Assembly (NCBI GenBank): GCA_963971225.1 | Contig: OZ020267.1 | Span: forward strand, 111,122,163 to 111,186,162 | Source of the DNA: Melieria omissa | Lineage: Eukaryota; Arthropoda; Insecta; Diptera; Ulidiidae | DNA length: 64,000 bases | Reading direction: 5' to 3' | Shown here: piece after piece, positions 1 to 12,935 of the stretch | Numbering within the stretch: the stretch's first letter is position 1 | Layout: each line of letters begins with the position of its first letter | Notes under the pieces: generated by a model | The model's input: only the letters and a program-made list of their open reading frames with translations | Told to the model about the DNA's origin: nothing | Databases searched by the model: none | Program-made: the position numbers and the translations under genes

Positions 1-263
1 GGGTTTTCAAGTGTGAAAGCCTAAACTACTGGCAACCGAAGTTTTCAAAGAGGCTCCCTGTGATTCCTTTTTGTATTCGTCCATCATATTCACCTATACA
101 ACTGTCCCTGCATTTCCGACTGTCTCGTACTAGCAGTTTGAATCAGTGAAACAATACAGCGTATTGCTGAAGTTTAATCGATTCAATAAATTCTACTTTT
201 GCTGCACACCTCAAACTCAAGAGATCCTTTGGCTCACTTTTGGCTCTACTCCATAGCGGTGTT

Positions 264-1190
264 TATTTTATTATTTATTTTATTTTATTTTATTTTATTT
301 TATTTTATTTTATTTTTTGTTTTAGTTTATTTTGTTTTATTTTATTTTATTTTTTGATTTATTTTAATTTAATTTATTTTATTTTAGTTATTTTATTTTA
401 TGTTATTTTATTTTATTTTATTTTATTTTATTTTATTTTATTTTATTTTATTTTATTTTATTGTATTTTAGTTTATTTTATTTTATTTTACTTGATTTTA
501 TTTTAATTTATTTTATTTTATTTTGTTTCATTTTTTTTCAGTTTTTATTTAATTTAATTTATTTTATTTTACTTTTTTTATTTGTTTTATTTTATTTAAT
601 TTTATTTTTTTATTTGATTAATTTTTTTTATATTTTATTTTAATTTATTTTATTTTATTGTATATTATTTGATTTTAATTTATTTTATTTTATTTTATTT
701 TATTTTATTTTATTTTATTTTATTGTATTTTATGTTATTTTATTTTATTTTATTTGTTCTGTTTTATTTTATTTTATTTGGTTTATTTTATTTTATTTAT
801 TTTATTTTATTTTATTTTATTTTATTTTATTTTATTTTATTTTATTTTATTTTATTTTATTTTATTTTATTTTATTTTATTTTATTTTATTTTATTTTAT
901 TTTATTTTATGTTATTTTGTTTTATTTTATTTTATTTTATTTTATTTTATTTTATTTTATTTTATTTTATTTTATTTTATTTTATTTTATTTTATTTTAT
1001 TTTATTTTATTTTATTTTATTTTATTTTATTTTATTTTATTTTATTTTATTTTATTTTATTTTATTTTATTTTATTGTATATTGTTTTATTTTATATTGT
1101 TTTATTTATTTTAAATTATTTTTTTATTTTTTTAATTTTATTTTATTTTTTTTTTTTATTTTATTTTATTTATTTTATTTTATTTTTTAT
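264..1190 (+). repeat. TTTTA pentanucleotide satellite
   Basis: About 0.9 kb of TTTTA repeats, degenerate at both edges and close to perfect from about 799 to 1075 (roughly 55 units with two short interruptions). The hydrophobic FILFY open frames that cross it are translation of the repeat, not genes. The + strand is almost free of C. Confidence 0.98.
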
Positions 1191-4100
1191 TTTAATTCTT
1201 TCAAAACCAACGCAATTTTCTTCGCCTTATTATGTTCAACACTTCGGTTATCATTAAAAAAATAACTTTCAGTCCAACTCTTTCCAATTTTAAAAGTTTT
1301 AGAAAAAGCGTCAATATGCTGTTATCAAATATTCGACCTTTTTATCATTAAACCAACTGAAAATGTATTGTGATATGTAAATATCAACTAATCCCCTTCT
1401 TCTCCTTGCAACTTCTTCTTCAACTTGTCAACTATAACTCATTCACTCTTCACACTGTCCTCAAGTGCCACATCGGCTCCAACAAGACAATGTCTACCTT
1501 CACGATTGCAACCATTCCTTCACTTCACTTTTCTCGTTCATAAATTCAACCGACCAGCAGCATCAGCAACACTGAGTGTTGCTGTAAACTATGAGCGCCC
1601 GTTGATTGCACCATTCCGTCGTACCTGCACGCTTGAGTACGCAGCCAGCCTACCTGGGCTTGTTTGCCTAAGCAACAACAACAATTTCCACCCCTAATGA
1701 CAAATTAAAAACAAGGCAAAATCACCATACCACATGCCACAACGCAGACATTGCAGACCATTTCGGTCGAACCCATACACCAAATAGGGAATTCTGAATT
1801 CCCATGTAGCCTGAGTGAGAGTTGAGCTCCTGTTGAATGACTCCACCTGGACCAATGGGCGATGGATAGCAAAAGGAAGAGAACAATTTGCGCCTTAAAT
1901 GATGCAAAGCGTAATGCAAAAGATTTGAGCCTTGAAAGTGATGCCACTGATGTCAGCTGTAAACTGTGGGGGGTGCGAGTGTTTGTGTGTGTGTGTGTGT
2001 CGGTTGTTGTATGTGGGTTCATAATCTTTGAGACACGATTGTCATCAACGTAGTCATCAGCATATGAACACAACTCATTGACTTTTTGCAGAACGTTAAA
2101 CGTTTGAATGTAAGTTGATTGTTGTTGTTGTTGTTCTTGCTGAAAGTGCTACCATTATGCTTGCAGCTGTCGCTATATCGATGCCTGCCTACAACAACGT
2201 TGGCACTCAACTCACTCAACTGACCGGTGTCTGCGGTGAGTTGTTGTTCCTGTCTGCTTTGTTGTGATGGTTTGTTTTGTTATGCTGCTATGTTTATTGT
2301 TGTTGTTTTTGGTGCTTTGGTTGTTGCTGCTGGTGTTATCGTTGTCGTTGGGTTTCTAATTTTACGCAAGAATAATTTTTGTGGTTGAATTGCGCCAGCC
2401 AGCTAAGCAAAATATGGCAATCTGCCCAGCTACCAAATTTACTGAGCCTTGGACGACCTGGACGAGTACCTGACGTGCATTTAGGGGTCGCTATTCTTTG
2501 GTGGTTGTTGTTGTAAGGGAGAGTAGCATGTAAGCATAAAAGTTTCATGGTTTATCATATGTTTTCACATTGTAATGGAGTGGTTGCGCCGACTTATGTT
2601 AAATTTCATTTTGCATTTAATATTAATAAACTACTTTATTTTGATTTAAAAATGTGGCCAAAAAATATGAAATGTTCTGAGGAAAAGGTACATTTTAAAA
2701 CAACAACCCAACAAATTTAAACATATCCCCGGGATGAAAAAAGCTGATTTCATGTTTCAGTCTTAAAGTTAGTATACTTTTAGAATGATCGAACACATTT
2801 TTAGTTCAGTATTCTGTGTGCAATCACAACTCAATTTAACATGGCATACATTTAGGATGATATTTTCTAATTAAATGTTCTCATCAGCAACGAATGCCAA
2901 ACGCACAGACTGTGAAGTAAAATTTAAATAAAAATTTAATAATTTCAATTTTGCACAACATATTTAAAAATTCAAATTTCCACCATTCCAACCCCCATAC
3001 AAAGCAACCATCAGCAGCAATGATTTGCTCCATTCCTTCACGCCACTGGCCACTTAAAAGAGGCGCCCACGCATTTTTAATCAGCAACGCCGCAGCACAC
3101 GCCTGGTGCGCTAAAGCGCCTAAAATTATGCTAAGCACACGCAATAAGAAATATGCCAGCACAAGCAAGACAAGACAACACCGACCGACCGACCGACCGG
3201 TCGCAGCCAACAGCAGCTAATGACAAGTGGCCAGGGGTTGTGAGAAAATACACAGCATGCGTTGCTACAGAGCAACGGATCATCGCACAACGCGAGGCGA
3301 GCCCCGCTGCTCGGCTACGCAACAAGAACACGTCGTAAGGGCCAATGGCCAGTGGTCCGGTTCGTTTCGGTGCTGTGCGGGCGGCTTATTATTGTTGTCA
3401 GACAGTGTACATGCCGCATACTAATGCGAAACGTTTTGTCAATTGATAAACACAAACAAAAACCAAAGCAGTAGCGCGGTCGGGAAACGTAACCCATACC
3501 TACGGGGGTAGTAGACGAAATTGGGTTAGTGGAAAAAATCGCAAAAAACACAAAAAACACTAAAATGGAGTGAGAGAAGGTTGAAAGAAAAGGCAAATCA
3601 GGGTAAATTTTATGGAGTGTGGAGTCAATAAAGGCGATCTCCAAGTTTTGCGCATTTTTTGCTAAATTTTTTTCAACATTTTTTTTTTTGATTTTGTTTG
3701 CTTTATGCTTTAAATGCGTTAAACAATCTAATTAGTTCGAGTGTTTTCTGCAGAGGCAAAAACAAAAAAAAGAGAAAATGAACTAAAACAAAAAAGGTGG
3801 TTGAAACTTTTGCTTGAAGGTTTGTGTGAAAAAGCGAGCAGCAAAAACAACAGCAGCAATTTCACACTGTCTGCGTTTGTCAACAAGCATACACAGCTAC
3901 TACAGCTAAAAAAACGAGCGTTTACAAAAACATTTTCAAGAAGAAAGAATTTCTATAAAATGCAAAACATTCGTGTTAGGAAATAAGCAACAGAGAGAGA
4001 GAGAAAGTGAGTAAAAGAGACAGACAGAGTTGAACTTAACAAGCGTTCATTTTAGCTGAAAGCTAATTAAATTTTCCGTACGTAATCTCGGCGTTAAGGT

Positions 4101-4514
4101 CGCCGCCCACTTCAGCTACTTTCACATTGCAACCACGTCTGCTTACATCCGACTTGGGTGCGTTGTCCCTTTAATCATAATGAAATAAGCAAATTATTTA
4201 AAGTACCCGTGCTAAGTAGTCCTCGGCGTTGTTTTCTTCCTTTTTCAGGCCCACCACCACCACCACCACTGACACGCCCCTTCAAACCATACACTCAATC
4301 TGCTGCTCGTCTGCCGCTATCCACTTAAGCAAATCAACTCGGTTCAACTTCAATTGAGTGCGGTTGCTGCAATGTGCGTCAGCGACAGCGGGCCACACTT
4401 ATTTTTCTTTTTTATGAGATGGCAAGGCGTACCGCAAAAAGTGCGGGTCACTCGTCACAGTGTCAGTCATGCTGCAAATCAAAAGCGTGGAATAAATATG
4501 CCTAACAAGTAATG
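1191..4514 (+). other. Intronic DNA without recognised elements
   Basis: Unique-looking AT-rich DNA with small simple repeats: TG near 1983, a GTT run near 2117, CGAC near 3180, and CCA near 4250. No gene or transposon recognised. Confidence 0.6.
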
Positions 4515-4611
4515 TGTTTCGGGTGGAATTTGTGGTATCACAACGGGCCAAAAGGCCTAAGTGTGTCTCATACAGAGGCAGCCACTGCAACCAACGAACC
4601 AACCAACGTGT
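4515..4611 (+). mobile_element. SINE fragment, 3' body and (AACC)n tail
   Basis: It carries the family signature GGGTGGAATTTGTGGTATC, the GCCTAAGTGTGTCTCATAC block, GAGGCAGCCAC, and then an AACC-rich tail. The same 3' end occurs at 27.7, 40.1, 50.6 and 61.0 kb. The 5' tRNA-like head is missing. Confidence 0.8.
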
Positions 4612-4684
4612 TTTCTTATGACGAAATGCTACCTTTTCTGTCTTCGCTGTCTTCTGTTGTTGCCAATTTGATCAAAATATTGTA

Positions 4685-4698
4685 GCATACTTTTCGGT
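4685..4698 (+). promoter_or_regulatory. Isolated Su(Hw)-type motif
   Basis: GCATACTTTTCGGT, a two-mismatch version of GCATACTTTTAGGC. It is the first clear copy in the window. Confidence 0.5.
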
Positions 4699-5002
4699 TG
4701 TAACAAAAGGGTATGCAAACCATTAAAATTGTGACAGAAATGAAAGGGAAAACCTGCAAGTTATTATATATCTACCCGTAAGATTTTGGGTCATACAGAG
4801 CGGTTTTTTAAATATTATTTTTTTTTTAATTTAAATAATCTACAGTTGGATTCTTCAACTGAAGCCTGACACTGTGGATTTAAGGATTACATTAAAAATT
4901 TTACAAAAGTTGTTCTGAAAGCTGCATATTTGTCTGAATAGCAACACACTTAAAGACTGAAAGAAATGCGGTGTTCAGTAAATCAAGCAATTCAAAATTT
5001 CT

Positions 5003-5104
5003 GTAAGCACCAACCGTAATTTCGCTTAAATATTGAGGTCTACTTTTAGGCAACACTCAATTTATGCAAACAGATTTCAACAGCTTTTCAATGACTTTAA
5101 AACA
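5003..5104 (+). repeat. Direct repeat, left copy
   Basis: 102 bp, about 90% identical to 5482-5583. It contains the half-motif TACTTTTAGGCAAC, which is a Su(Hw)-type word lacking its GCA start. The two copies bracket a SINE. Confidence 0.85.
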
Positions 5105-5159
5105 GACTCACCCCAAACAAACCAACTTAAAATACAAACTTTGGGATTCTTCTTCTTCT

Positions 5160-5475
5160 TTTTCTTGACTGGCACGACAGCCCGATTACGAGACTAAGGC
5201 CTAACTACCCGCAACCACCCGTGTTGTGCGTGCGAATGTTTTTACAAGGTTGGAAAGAGACCTAAAGTTTTATGCCGATTCCGAACGGTGAGTTAGGAGC
5301 TTTTTCATAGGCAATCTTGCTCTCAGAAGTTAGCCATTTCTTGCTGAGTGGACAGCCGCCAAAAGAAAAATTGTTGTTTTTCTCCTTTTTTTCGGTGATA
5401 ACGCAACGGAGTATTGAACTCGCGGAGTCTTGACTCGCGGCCCAACGCACTAGCCAGCTGAGCTACGGCGGCTGC
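5160..5475 (-). mobile_element. tRNA-derived SINE, second type, antisense
   Basis: Read on the minus strand, the 5' end (5475 downwards) is GCCGCCGTAGCTCAGCTGG, a tRNA head with a good pol III A box. It is followed by GAGTTCAATACTCC, a B-box-like T-arm. The body includes a GATTCCGAACGGTGAG block related to the first SINE family and ends in a GAA/AAG-rich tail. It lies between the 102-bp direct repeats. Confidence 0.7.
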
Positions 5476-5481
5476 TTTTCA

Positions 5482-5583
5482 GTAAGCGCCAACCATAATT
5501 TCGCTTAAATATTGAGGTCTACTTTTAGGCAACACTCACTTTATGCAGATAGATTTCAACAGCTTTTCAATGACTTGAAAACA
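5482..5583 (+). repeat. Direct repeat, right copy
   Basis: Partner of 5003-5104. Differences are scattered substitutions such as CACCAACCG versus CGCCAACCA. Confidence 0.85.
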
Positions 5584-7250
5584 GTATTTATAAAAGCACA
5601 TAAGGCACATTTTTAGTGTGCTACAATTTAGTTTTACACAACAGCAACTTTGTTGCTATTTTTCTTTTTGTTTTCCAATCACTTCTTCACTTTGTTTGTG
5701 CCTCTGTCGAGCGCAAATTACAAATTCCTAAGCAAACTTCAAATCTAAACTGCCGCTTGTTTTATTCTGTTATCAGATGGCTTTGCCACCTAAAACTATG
5801 CAATATAAAAACAATATATAACAATAGCGTTTGAATAACAGTGAACAGTCTGAAAAAGGAAAATCGTTTCAATGACAATTTGCAAATAAATCTGCACAAT
5901 CGGGCACTGCGCGCAATGTCGACGCGCTCTCACGTTCGCACACGCTTCGTGCTTAACGCCAATGCGATTTCAGTTGTCGTTGGTTCGCGTTTACGTTGCT
6001 ACAAAATCAATCATTCAAATGGCAAACACGTACGCTCGCAACAAAAACAACAACCTACACACTAACAATACAACAATACAACAATGGCACAAACTACACA
6101 ACTACGCCGATTGAAATAAACAGCCTGCAAGAAAACAACAACAACAAACAGCAAAACAACATTGAAAATACTCGCTGAGAAAATGCGAGTAAAAAATGTG
6201 CAAACAGCACAGACATGTTATGCTTTTTAAATGATTTCTCGTTGTTGCTTTCAATGCCACTATTTCTTCACTGTTCTTGTCTTTTCGTTTTCTTCAATCA
6301 CATTAAGACCATTGTTGCTGTTGTCTGTTGGCTGCTGGCAAACTACTCATGTTTGAACAGCGCCCAAGTACGACCGAGTAGCTCAGATTGCAGTGTGGCA
6401 AATTCAATGCAAACAACAACAAACATTCCATGCACATTTGATTGAATAAAATGCAATAACATTTTTCCTCACTTTCAATGTTCTCTTATGGGTTTTTTAT
6501 TTTTCTTCGCTTGTGCCGCGCCGCTTTCTGGCAATTTTGTATTCAATTGAAACGTATCGAATCGAATCGAATGGAATCACTGGCTGAGCATTTCCTTCCT
6601 TTCTTCCTGTTATTGTTGTTGTTGTTTACATTTTCATTTTCATTTGTGTTGTGTATTTGTATGTATGTGTTTGTTTGCTTAGTTTAACACTCTACGCTTC
6701 GTTGATTGGTGAGATGAAGCAGCAGCAATGAATGAATGGTAGAGAAAAGGTTGCGAGTTCGCATGGCATCAGCGAGTTGTGTTAAAATAACGTAGCAGTA
6801 TGCATCAGCAAGCATGTGTGAAGGATTAGTAGTCGATGTCAAGTAGCTTATTGCTGTGTTTACGCGTAGAAGTTTGAAGCCTCTTAAGTGTGAAGAGACA
6901 TATTTATGGGTTAAGGATCAGCGAGTGTTATTTCAAGTTGTGTTGAATGAGTCGATGGAAAACTTAAACATTGAAAAAGTTTTGTTAGAAAAGAACTTAT
7001 GGAACTTAACTTGATAAAAAATGGTGTATATGCCAAAGTTAAGGCTTCTTGCTATCAAACTTTATGATTCCTTATTAAAGGCGGAGCTTACATTTCAAGG
7101 TTTTAATCTCTTATTATAATTTTCTTAGCCTATTTTCAAGCTCTGCGTAACTTAAGTATCTCCAAGTAAAAAGCCAGTTTGCAGTAGTTTATATGTAAAC
7201 TAAAATCATCACAACTTATTAGAAAAATTAATTTGAAATCATTGACATTT
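5584..7250 (+). other. Intronic DNA without recognised elements
   Basis: AT-rich sequence with CAA and GTT runs. Short open frames here show no recognisable protein. No transposon signature seen. Confidence 0.55.
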
Positions 7251-7990
7251 GTTATCACAGATTTTTATCTTTTGAAGCATACTTTAAGGCTAAGCTTAAC
7301 CACATTGTTGGCTGTCAATTACTAGTTGAGCATTCAAATTATGCAACTAACATCTATTTAAATATTTATGAATTTGGTTAATTCGCATCAGTGATACGTG
7401 CATGTTACTTTGGCATACTTTTAGGATGACCTGAACCTCTACCTCAGCTTATATGAAAAGTATTGGATTATGTTGAAATTTGTAATCAATGACATTTGTT
7501 TCTAGAGCTGTTAATGGTGTATTACTTTGGCATACTTTTAGGATGAGCTGAACCTCTACCACAGTTTATAAACAATTTATTGGAGTCATTTGAAATCAAT
7601 GACATTTGTAATCAGACCTTTTTTATGTTATGTAGCATACTTTTAGGCTAAACTTAGCCAACATGTTGGCCAGAATATGTCAAATTGATTATATTAACTC
7701 TTTTATCAATTTATATAAAATTTAGACCAATTCAGACCAATGGCATTTGTTATCAGAAATGTTTATGTTATGTAGCATACTCTTAGGCTGGCTTAGCCAG
7801 AATGTTGGCCAGAATATGTCAAATTGATTTATTCAACGGTTTTATCAGTTTATATAAAATTTATTGGAATGGGTAGTCAAACCATCAATAATCAATTTCA
7901 AACCAATGACATTTGTTATCAGACATGTTTATGTTATATAGCATACTTTTAGGCCAAGCTCAGCCAGAATATGTCAAATTGATTTTATCA
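7251..7990 (+). promoter_or_regulatory. Tandem array with six Su(Hw)-type motifs
   Basis: Degenerate tandem units of about 105-165 bp. Each holds an ATGACATTTG block followed by GCATACTTTTAGG, or CACATTGTTGG/GTTGGCCAGAAT blocks next to it. Motif starts are 7277, 7413, 7530, 7635, 7775 and 7941, all in the same orientation. Spacer sequence has drifted far more than the 13-14 bp core. The resemblance to the Su(Hw) binding word is seen; protein binding is inferred. Confidence 0.75.
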
Positions 7991-9240
7991 ACTGTCAGCT
8001 CAATGATTAAATTATGCATCTAACATCTTTTAGAAACATGTGTGCCAAATAAAATAAACTTGATAGGAAAAAATCGCATTATTTCTAATTCCCCTAAAAC
8101 TATATTAAATTCTCGCACACAGATTTTCAAATTAGATTTACATAAAATTTGTTCACGAAACTTCAATTTTCTGCTACTAAATTTTAAACATTGTTTGCTT
8201 ACGCAAATGAATAAATAAAAAATATTTAGTTAGCCATAGTTTTATTTCGTTTCGTATTCACACTTAATGTCACCTAAAATGATGCAATCAAATTTTTATA
8301 TACACTATAAAACTGCCGCATTTAGTGTAAAAACCATTGCAACTGGTATTTGTGTGGCAAATAAAATTTGGAAAATGTTGGCAAATGTATTGCATACATT
8401 TATGCGCTTAGCCGCACACAATAATAAGCCAAATATTTTTAATTGAATTTCAGATGTCACTGCATGTGTGGATCTCTCTCTCTATATGAGTGTTTGTGTG
8501 CATTTGTGCGCTTTCATGCTCATTGATTTCACACGATACACATTGACTGCAGTCTTTGCTCTATTTTCAAAGCAGCATATGCCGAATTTTTTGCTGTGCT
8601 AGCGCCATGTGGGAGCGTTTCATTTGCCTCTCACTTTCTGCTAGTCTGATGTTTTTCTGCGTACATTTTTTCACCTGAAAAAGCAGCTTTTTTTCAAATT
8701 GTAATTTGTGTTTCTATTTTTACCTGAATTTGTGTTTTCGTTGCAGTATCAAAAAAGCAAATTGTAATTGATAGCCTTGGCGCGTTGGTCAAGTTCAATT
8801 AATTTTTGGCATCAAATTACCAATTCAAGCCGAACACTTTTTCAATATTTTTTAGACACAATTTTTTGCACCCTTGCATCTAATTTGATTAAAAAAATAA
8901 TAATGGAAATGTTAGCGTGAAAACATTTTTGCTTTCTATGCAATTTTACAAATTTTCTACGTATTGGAAAATTATTGAGAAGTACAAAGCAAGTTTTAAA
9001 TTTCAGTTCGTTTGAGTTTAGTTCAATTTTAAATAAAATTTAGTGATAAAATGTAACGTGAGGTAGAATTATTCGATGGAAAAAAAATTCAAAAAATTCC
9101 AGAAAATTCATGGTGGGCAAGTAAAAATTAAACCCATAGTTTAGGTTAGGTTTTTAATGTTACAAAAAAATAGCAGCAGATATAGAATTCGATATTAAAA
9201 GTGAGTAGAACGACTCAGACTTATTCGTAAGTGTTTATAT
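7991..9240 (+). other. Intronic DNA without recognised elements
   Basis: AT-rich; nothing recognised beyond short homopolymer runs. Confidence 0.5.
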
Positions 9241-9644
9241 TGTAACGATGAGGCACTTTGTGCTGTGCTATGCATGAATGAGTTTCCAAGCATACTTTTA
9301 GGCACGCACTTTAGAGTACGGCAAACTTGCTATAATTCCGATATGACAAGGACGGTTCGCGAAGGTGATGAGCTCTGGTAGAACAATCGAAATAGAGAGT
9401 ACAACTGGAATGTCCAAGAAACATCGGCGCGATAAGAAAACAAGTATAAAAAACAGCAGTGTGCAGCGCAGAGGGTCGAGTCTTAGTTAAATAAGAAAAG
9501 TAGTAACAAGTGTAGATACAAGCAAAGTGTAAATCTGTAAATAAAGTGATTGTTGGTTTTTGACTGCGTTTGCGCTGAATAATTGAAGTGGTTTTATTTT
9601 CAAGCACAATCCAAAACGAACTTAGAGAAGTCATTTTCGTAACA
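9241..9644 (+). mobile_element. Solo LTR, sense orientation
   Basis: A 404-bp unit starting TGTAACGATGAGG and ending TTTTCGTAACA (TG...CA ends). It has a TATAAA box at 9445-9450 and an AATAAA signal at 9540-9545, in the order expected for U3-R-U5. Four-base flanks are ATAT/TTAT, an imperfect target duplication. No internal retrotransposon sequence adjoins it, so it is a solo LTR. A Su(Hw)-type word GCATACTTTTAGGC lies at 9290-9303, 50 bp into the LTR. Related copies: 26161-26596, 31680-31836, 55329-55495 and 60343-60929. The short duplication suggests a gypsy-type element, but no coding part is present to prove it. Confidence 0.8.
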
Positions 9645-12600
9645 TTATTAATATTATGTGTTTTCTTCCCTTGAGATCAAATAGCAGACTCTGATAGGGT
9701 AGTGCTAACCAGTATTGGCTTAGCTTCAGAAATATGCAACCAAGATATTTTCTACCCTAAAAAATCATATAAAATCAACTAACTGTGGGCTAAAAACGTG
9801 TAAAATTCCTAAACTGAAACTTTCATTTGATATAATCAGATCTATAGTCCTAAACAGTATCGCTTAAACTACAAAAACGTGCAACCAATACTTGATCAAC
9901 CCTTAAAATCCACAAACGATGCACAAATTAAGCACAAACAAACGTGTAAAATCCCCTAACTGAAATTTCCATTTGATATAATGACAGCTACAGCCATGTA
10001 AAGCTATACAAACATTCGTCTAAAACCATTTGAGTGTTGCTAAAATTCAATAACTGCCGAAAATGTGCTGAGATTATGGTAATTTTTCAATTTTCCCAAT
10101 CACTACACCCACACATAGCGATACACACAACTTGGAGTCAGTCTATAAAATGTTCTTTATATACTCACTGCATGTTCATTTGCCGCTTGACACAGAATGG
10201 AAATCTGCTCAATAAACAAAACCGCAAAAGTATCACGTAAGTGTTGCCATTTTCTAGCATCTTTAATTGAAACCGCACTAACCACACACACACACAGATA
10301 CACTCACGCATGCACACGGAGAAATTGTGAAGCATAGCGCACAAAGGGTCCTGACATGCAGCTGCAGTTGCTATGCTCATTCACACACACATACACAAAT
10401 ACACTTTAAGCTCACAAAGCAACAGACCGGCAGAGAGATAGACAGCTGAGCAAGGGACAGACATAGTCACAGACATGGCCAGCAGCGCAACGTTTTCACG
10501 GCTCTTTTTCAATTAAATTGCCATATAAATACGCACACACACAAATACATCTACATACTTGTATAGCTATGCAGATCTGCACAATAAATAATGTATGCCA
10601 TAAAATAAATCTACGCCAAAAAGTATGCAACAAAAGTTTGCAATTAAAATTCAAATAACTTTTGTTTGTGTGCGCAAAGTGTCTGTCTGGCATTTGTATG
10701 TAAATTTGCTGCTGAAAAGTAGCAGACAGTTTTACAGAATGTGCACACACATACACACAGACTCATATAGAGAAAGAAATATAGACACTTGTGTCCATAC
10801 ATACGTACAATGCAATGGAGTGAGGCCAACGATTTTGGCATTAATTTGTGTACGCGAATGGCAACAAATGCAAACAGAAAAAAGACTGCAAATGATGACA
10901 GTGAAGTGTAGCGAAAGAAATAAAAAAGTAAATCCCTAAATTGTCTGAAAAAGTGTGTTAAACTTGGAGTAGATCGTGAAGAAACGAGAAAACCGAAAGC
11001 CAGCAAAGTGCTTTAGACTCTGATTTAAACGGTTTTTCACTCTTCTACTTTCTTCTTCAGACAACTTTGTCAAAACTTAAAATAATATTATATCATAGCA
11101 TACTTTATGGCGCTATACTCTATGTTCCCACATGCTTAAATGCTTTGCAGTCTTTTGTTATGACAATTGTCAATTGTTGTTGTTGTTGTTTGTGCTTGTC
11201 ACAATAGAAACATAAACAAAAGCAGCAACAAATAAATTACAGCAGCCCAAAATTTCAAGCACCCGGATTTACATGGTAATTAAATATTTTAATGTGCTGT
11301 CTTCTCCTACTCCGCACTTCACTTTACACTCCATGCCACGACCCGCTTCTGTTCGCCGTTCATCGCCATCTGCGCATTTGTACCCACAAAATTTATATTG
11401 TATGCATATTTCCAGCATGAATGTGTGTGTGCGCTCATATGTAAATTGAATTCCTCGTCAGCGCTCGTTGGCAACCCCATCTCACCCACCCAGACTAATA
11501 TCTTCCTTTGTCATAGAGCACCGCCAAGATGACGAATACGCAACAAATTGCGTTCCTCGTGAAATGTTTCAATTGTTGCTGGTCGCATAGAGTGGCCCGC
11601 TTGCCGCACAGCACCGCACCGCAAGAGCGCGTATCAGTTTCGCTACCTTTACCACTTCTTCGTAACCTCGAACCACAGCACACAAAACGTCTAGCAATGC
11701 CTGAAACTTGATGCTCCCTTGCCTCACTGCCACTTTTCTCCATTTCAGTTTCATACATATTCTCACCCCCCACAATCCTCTACAGGCTTACCACAAATTT
11801 ACAGCCGCCGCACTCACATGAAATGTGAACCGCGTTGCGCATATAAAACAATATAGCAACAATGCAATGCTGTAGCAAGGGCGTCAAAAACGCTAGCATA
11901 CATTTGGGGGCGCGCGGAAATTTTAATTTCAATTCCTCGCATATGTGTGTGTGTGTGTGCAGCTTTCTTCACTTCCGCACATGCGGCAAACTGAATTTTG
12001 TATTTTTGTCTGATTGTTTGTGTGTGTGTGTATTTCTGTGTGGATGGGTGTTGCCAATGTGAAAGGTGATGATTAGTCAAAATGATAAATGCCAGCGAAT
12101 TAACAGCGATATGGAGAAACGCAACAAAACAAGATAGCAACCGAGAATGTGTACCCTTTTCCAATGTAATGCGGGCTTGTGTAATAAATTTTGCCACCTA
12201 CAATCACTGCTTCGAATGTGTGGCTCATTATTAATAACCTCAAGTGTGGCATACTTTCGGGCGCTTGCCATATTCAGTGCCAAAGATATATTTTTTTGAA
12301 ATTTTTACTACGATACTTTTGTTCAAAATTGTTGTTCTGAAGCCCGGATGACCTTTTTGCTACTCGTGAGTAGCAGCGATGCTGACAAAGCAGCGTCGTT
12401 CCGAGCGTTGCTTCCGTGTCGTTTCAGATTTCATGCGAGCAACACTTATTACGATCGTTTGTTGAGCGTTTGTTCGTCCTTTTTCTTGCACACTGAGTAT
12501 TTTTTATGAATTATATGAAATCTTACCAACGTTAGCGCTTTGACACAGATACATATTTCGAAATCTTGCTACGCATGAAATATTGTAAAGATTTTTTGTT

Positions 12601-12770
12601 TTTAAATTAATATATTAAAACTTATTAATTGAGACATCAATTTTGTTTGTGCTTTCTACGCATTCATTGCCAAATTGCTTGGTTGTGTTGGTGAGCTTAA
12701 TAATTTCTTTTCAAATATTTATTTCGAAAGAATCACTATAAAATATTACTCCAAAACAAAATCCTTAAAA
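9645..12770 (+). other. Intronic DNA with isolated motifs
   Basis: Contains an imperfect tandem duplication (9794-9845 with 9945-9996, sharing GTGTAAAAT and TTTGATATAAT blocks). It also has Su(Hw)-type words at 11098 (GCATACTTTATGGC) and 12249 (GCATACTTTCGGGC), and AC/TG tracts near 10284 and 11946. No gene recognised. Confidence 0.6.
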
Positions 12771-12774
12771 TTTT

Positions 12775-12935
12775 ACTTACTTACTTAACTGGCCATAAAA
12801 ACCCGTTATCGGGTTACGGCCTGCCGCAAAACTTCTCTCCAAGCGCCTCTGCTTTGCGCGCGTCTTCTCCAGTTGGTCACACCAAGACATACCAGGGCCT
12901 CATCAACTTGGTCCTTCCACCGAACACTAATTGTT
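12775..12935 (-). mobile_element. LINE 3'-end fragment, antisense
   Basis: TTACTTACTTAACTGGC followed by a CCCGTTATCGGGTTACGGC block. It is paralogous to 18095-18345, where the antisense strand encodes a recognisable LINE ORF2 C-terminus. Short and heavily decayed. Confidence 0.55.

Noticed and set aside
240..1265. Open frames up to 198 codons rich in FILFY
   Set aside because: They are translations of the TTTTA satellite in different frames.
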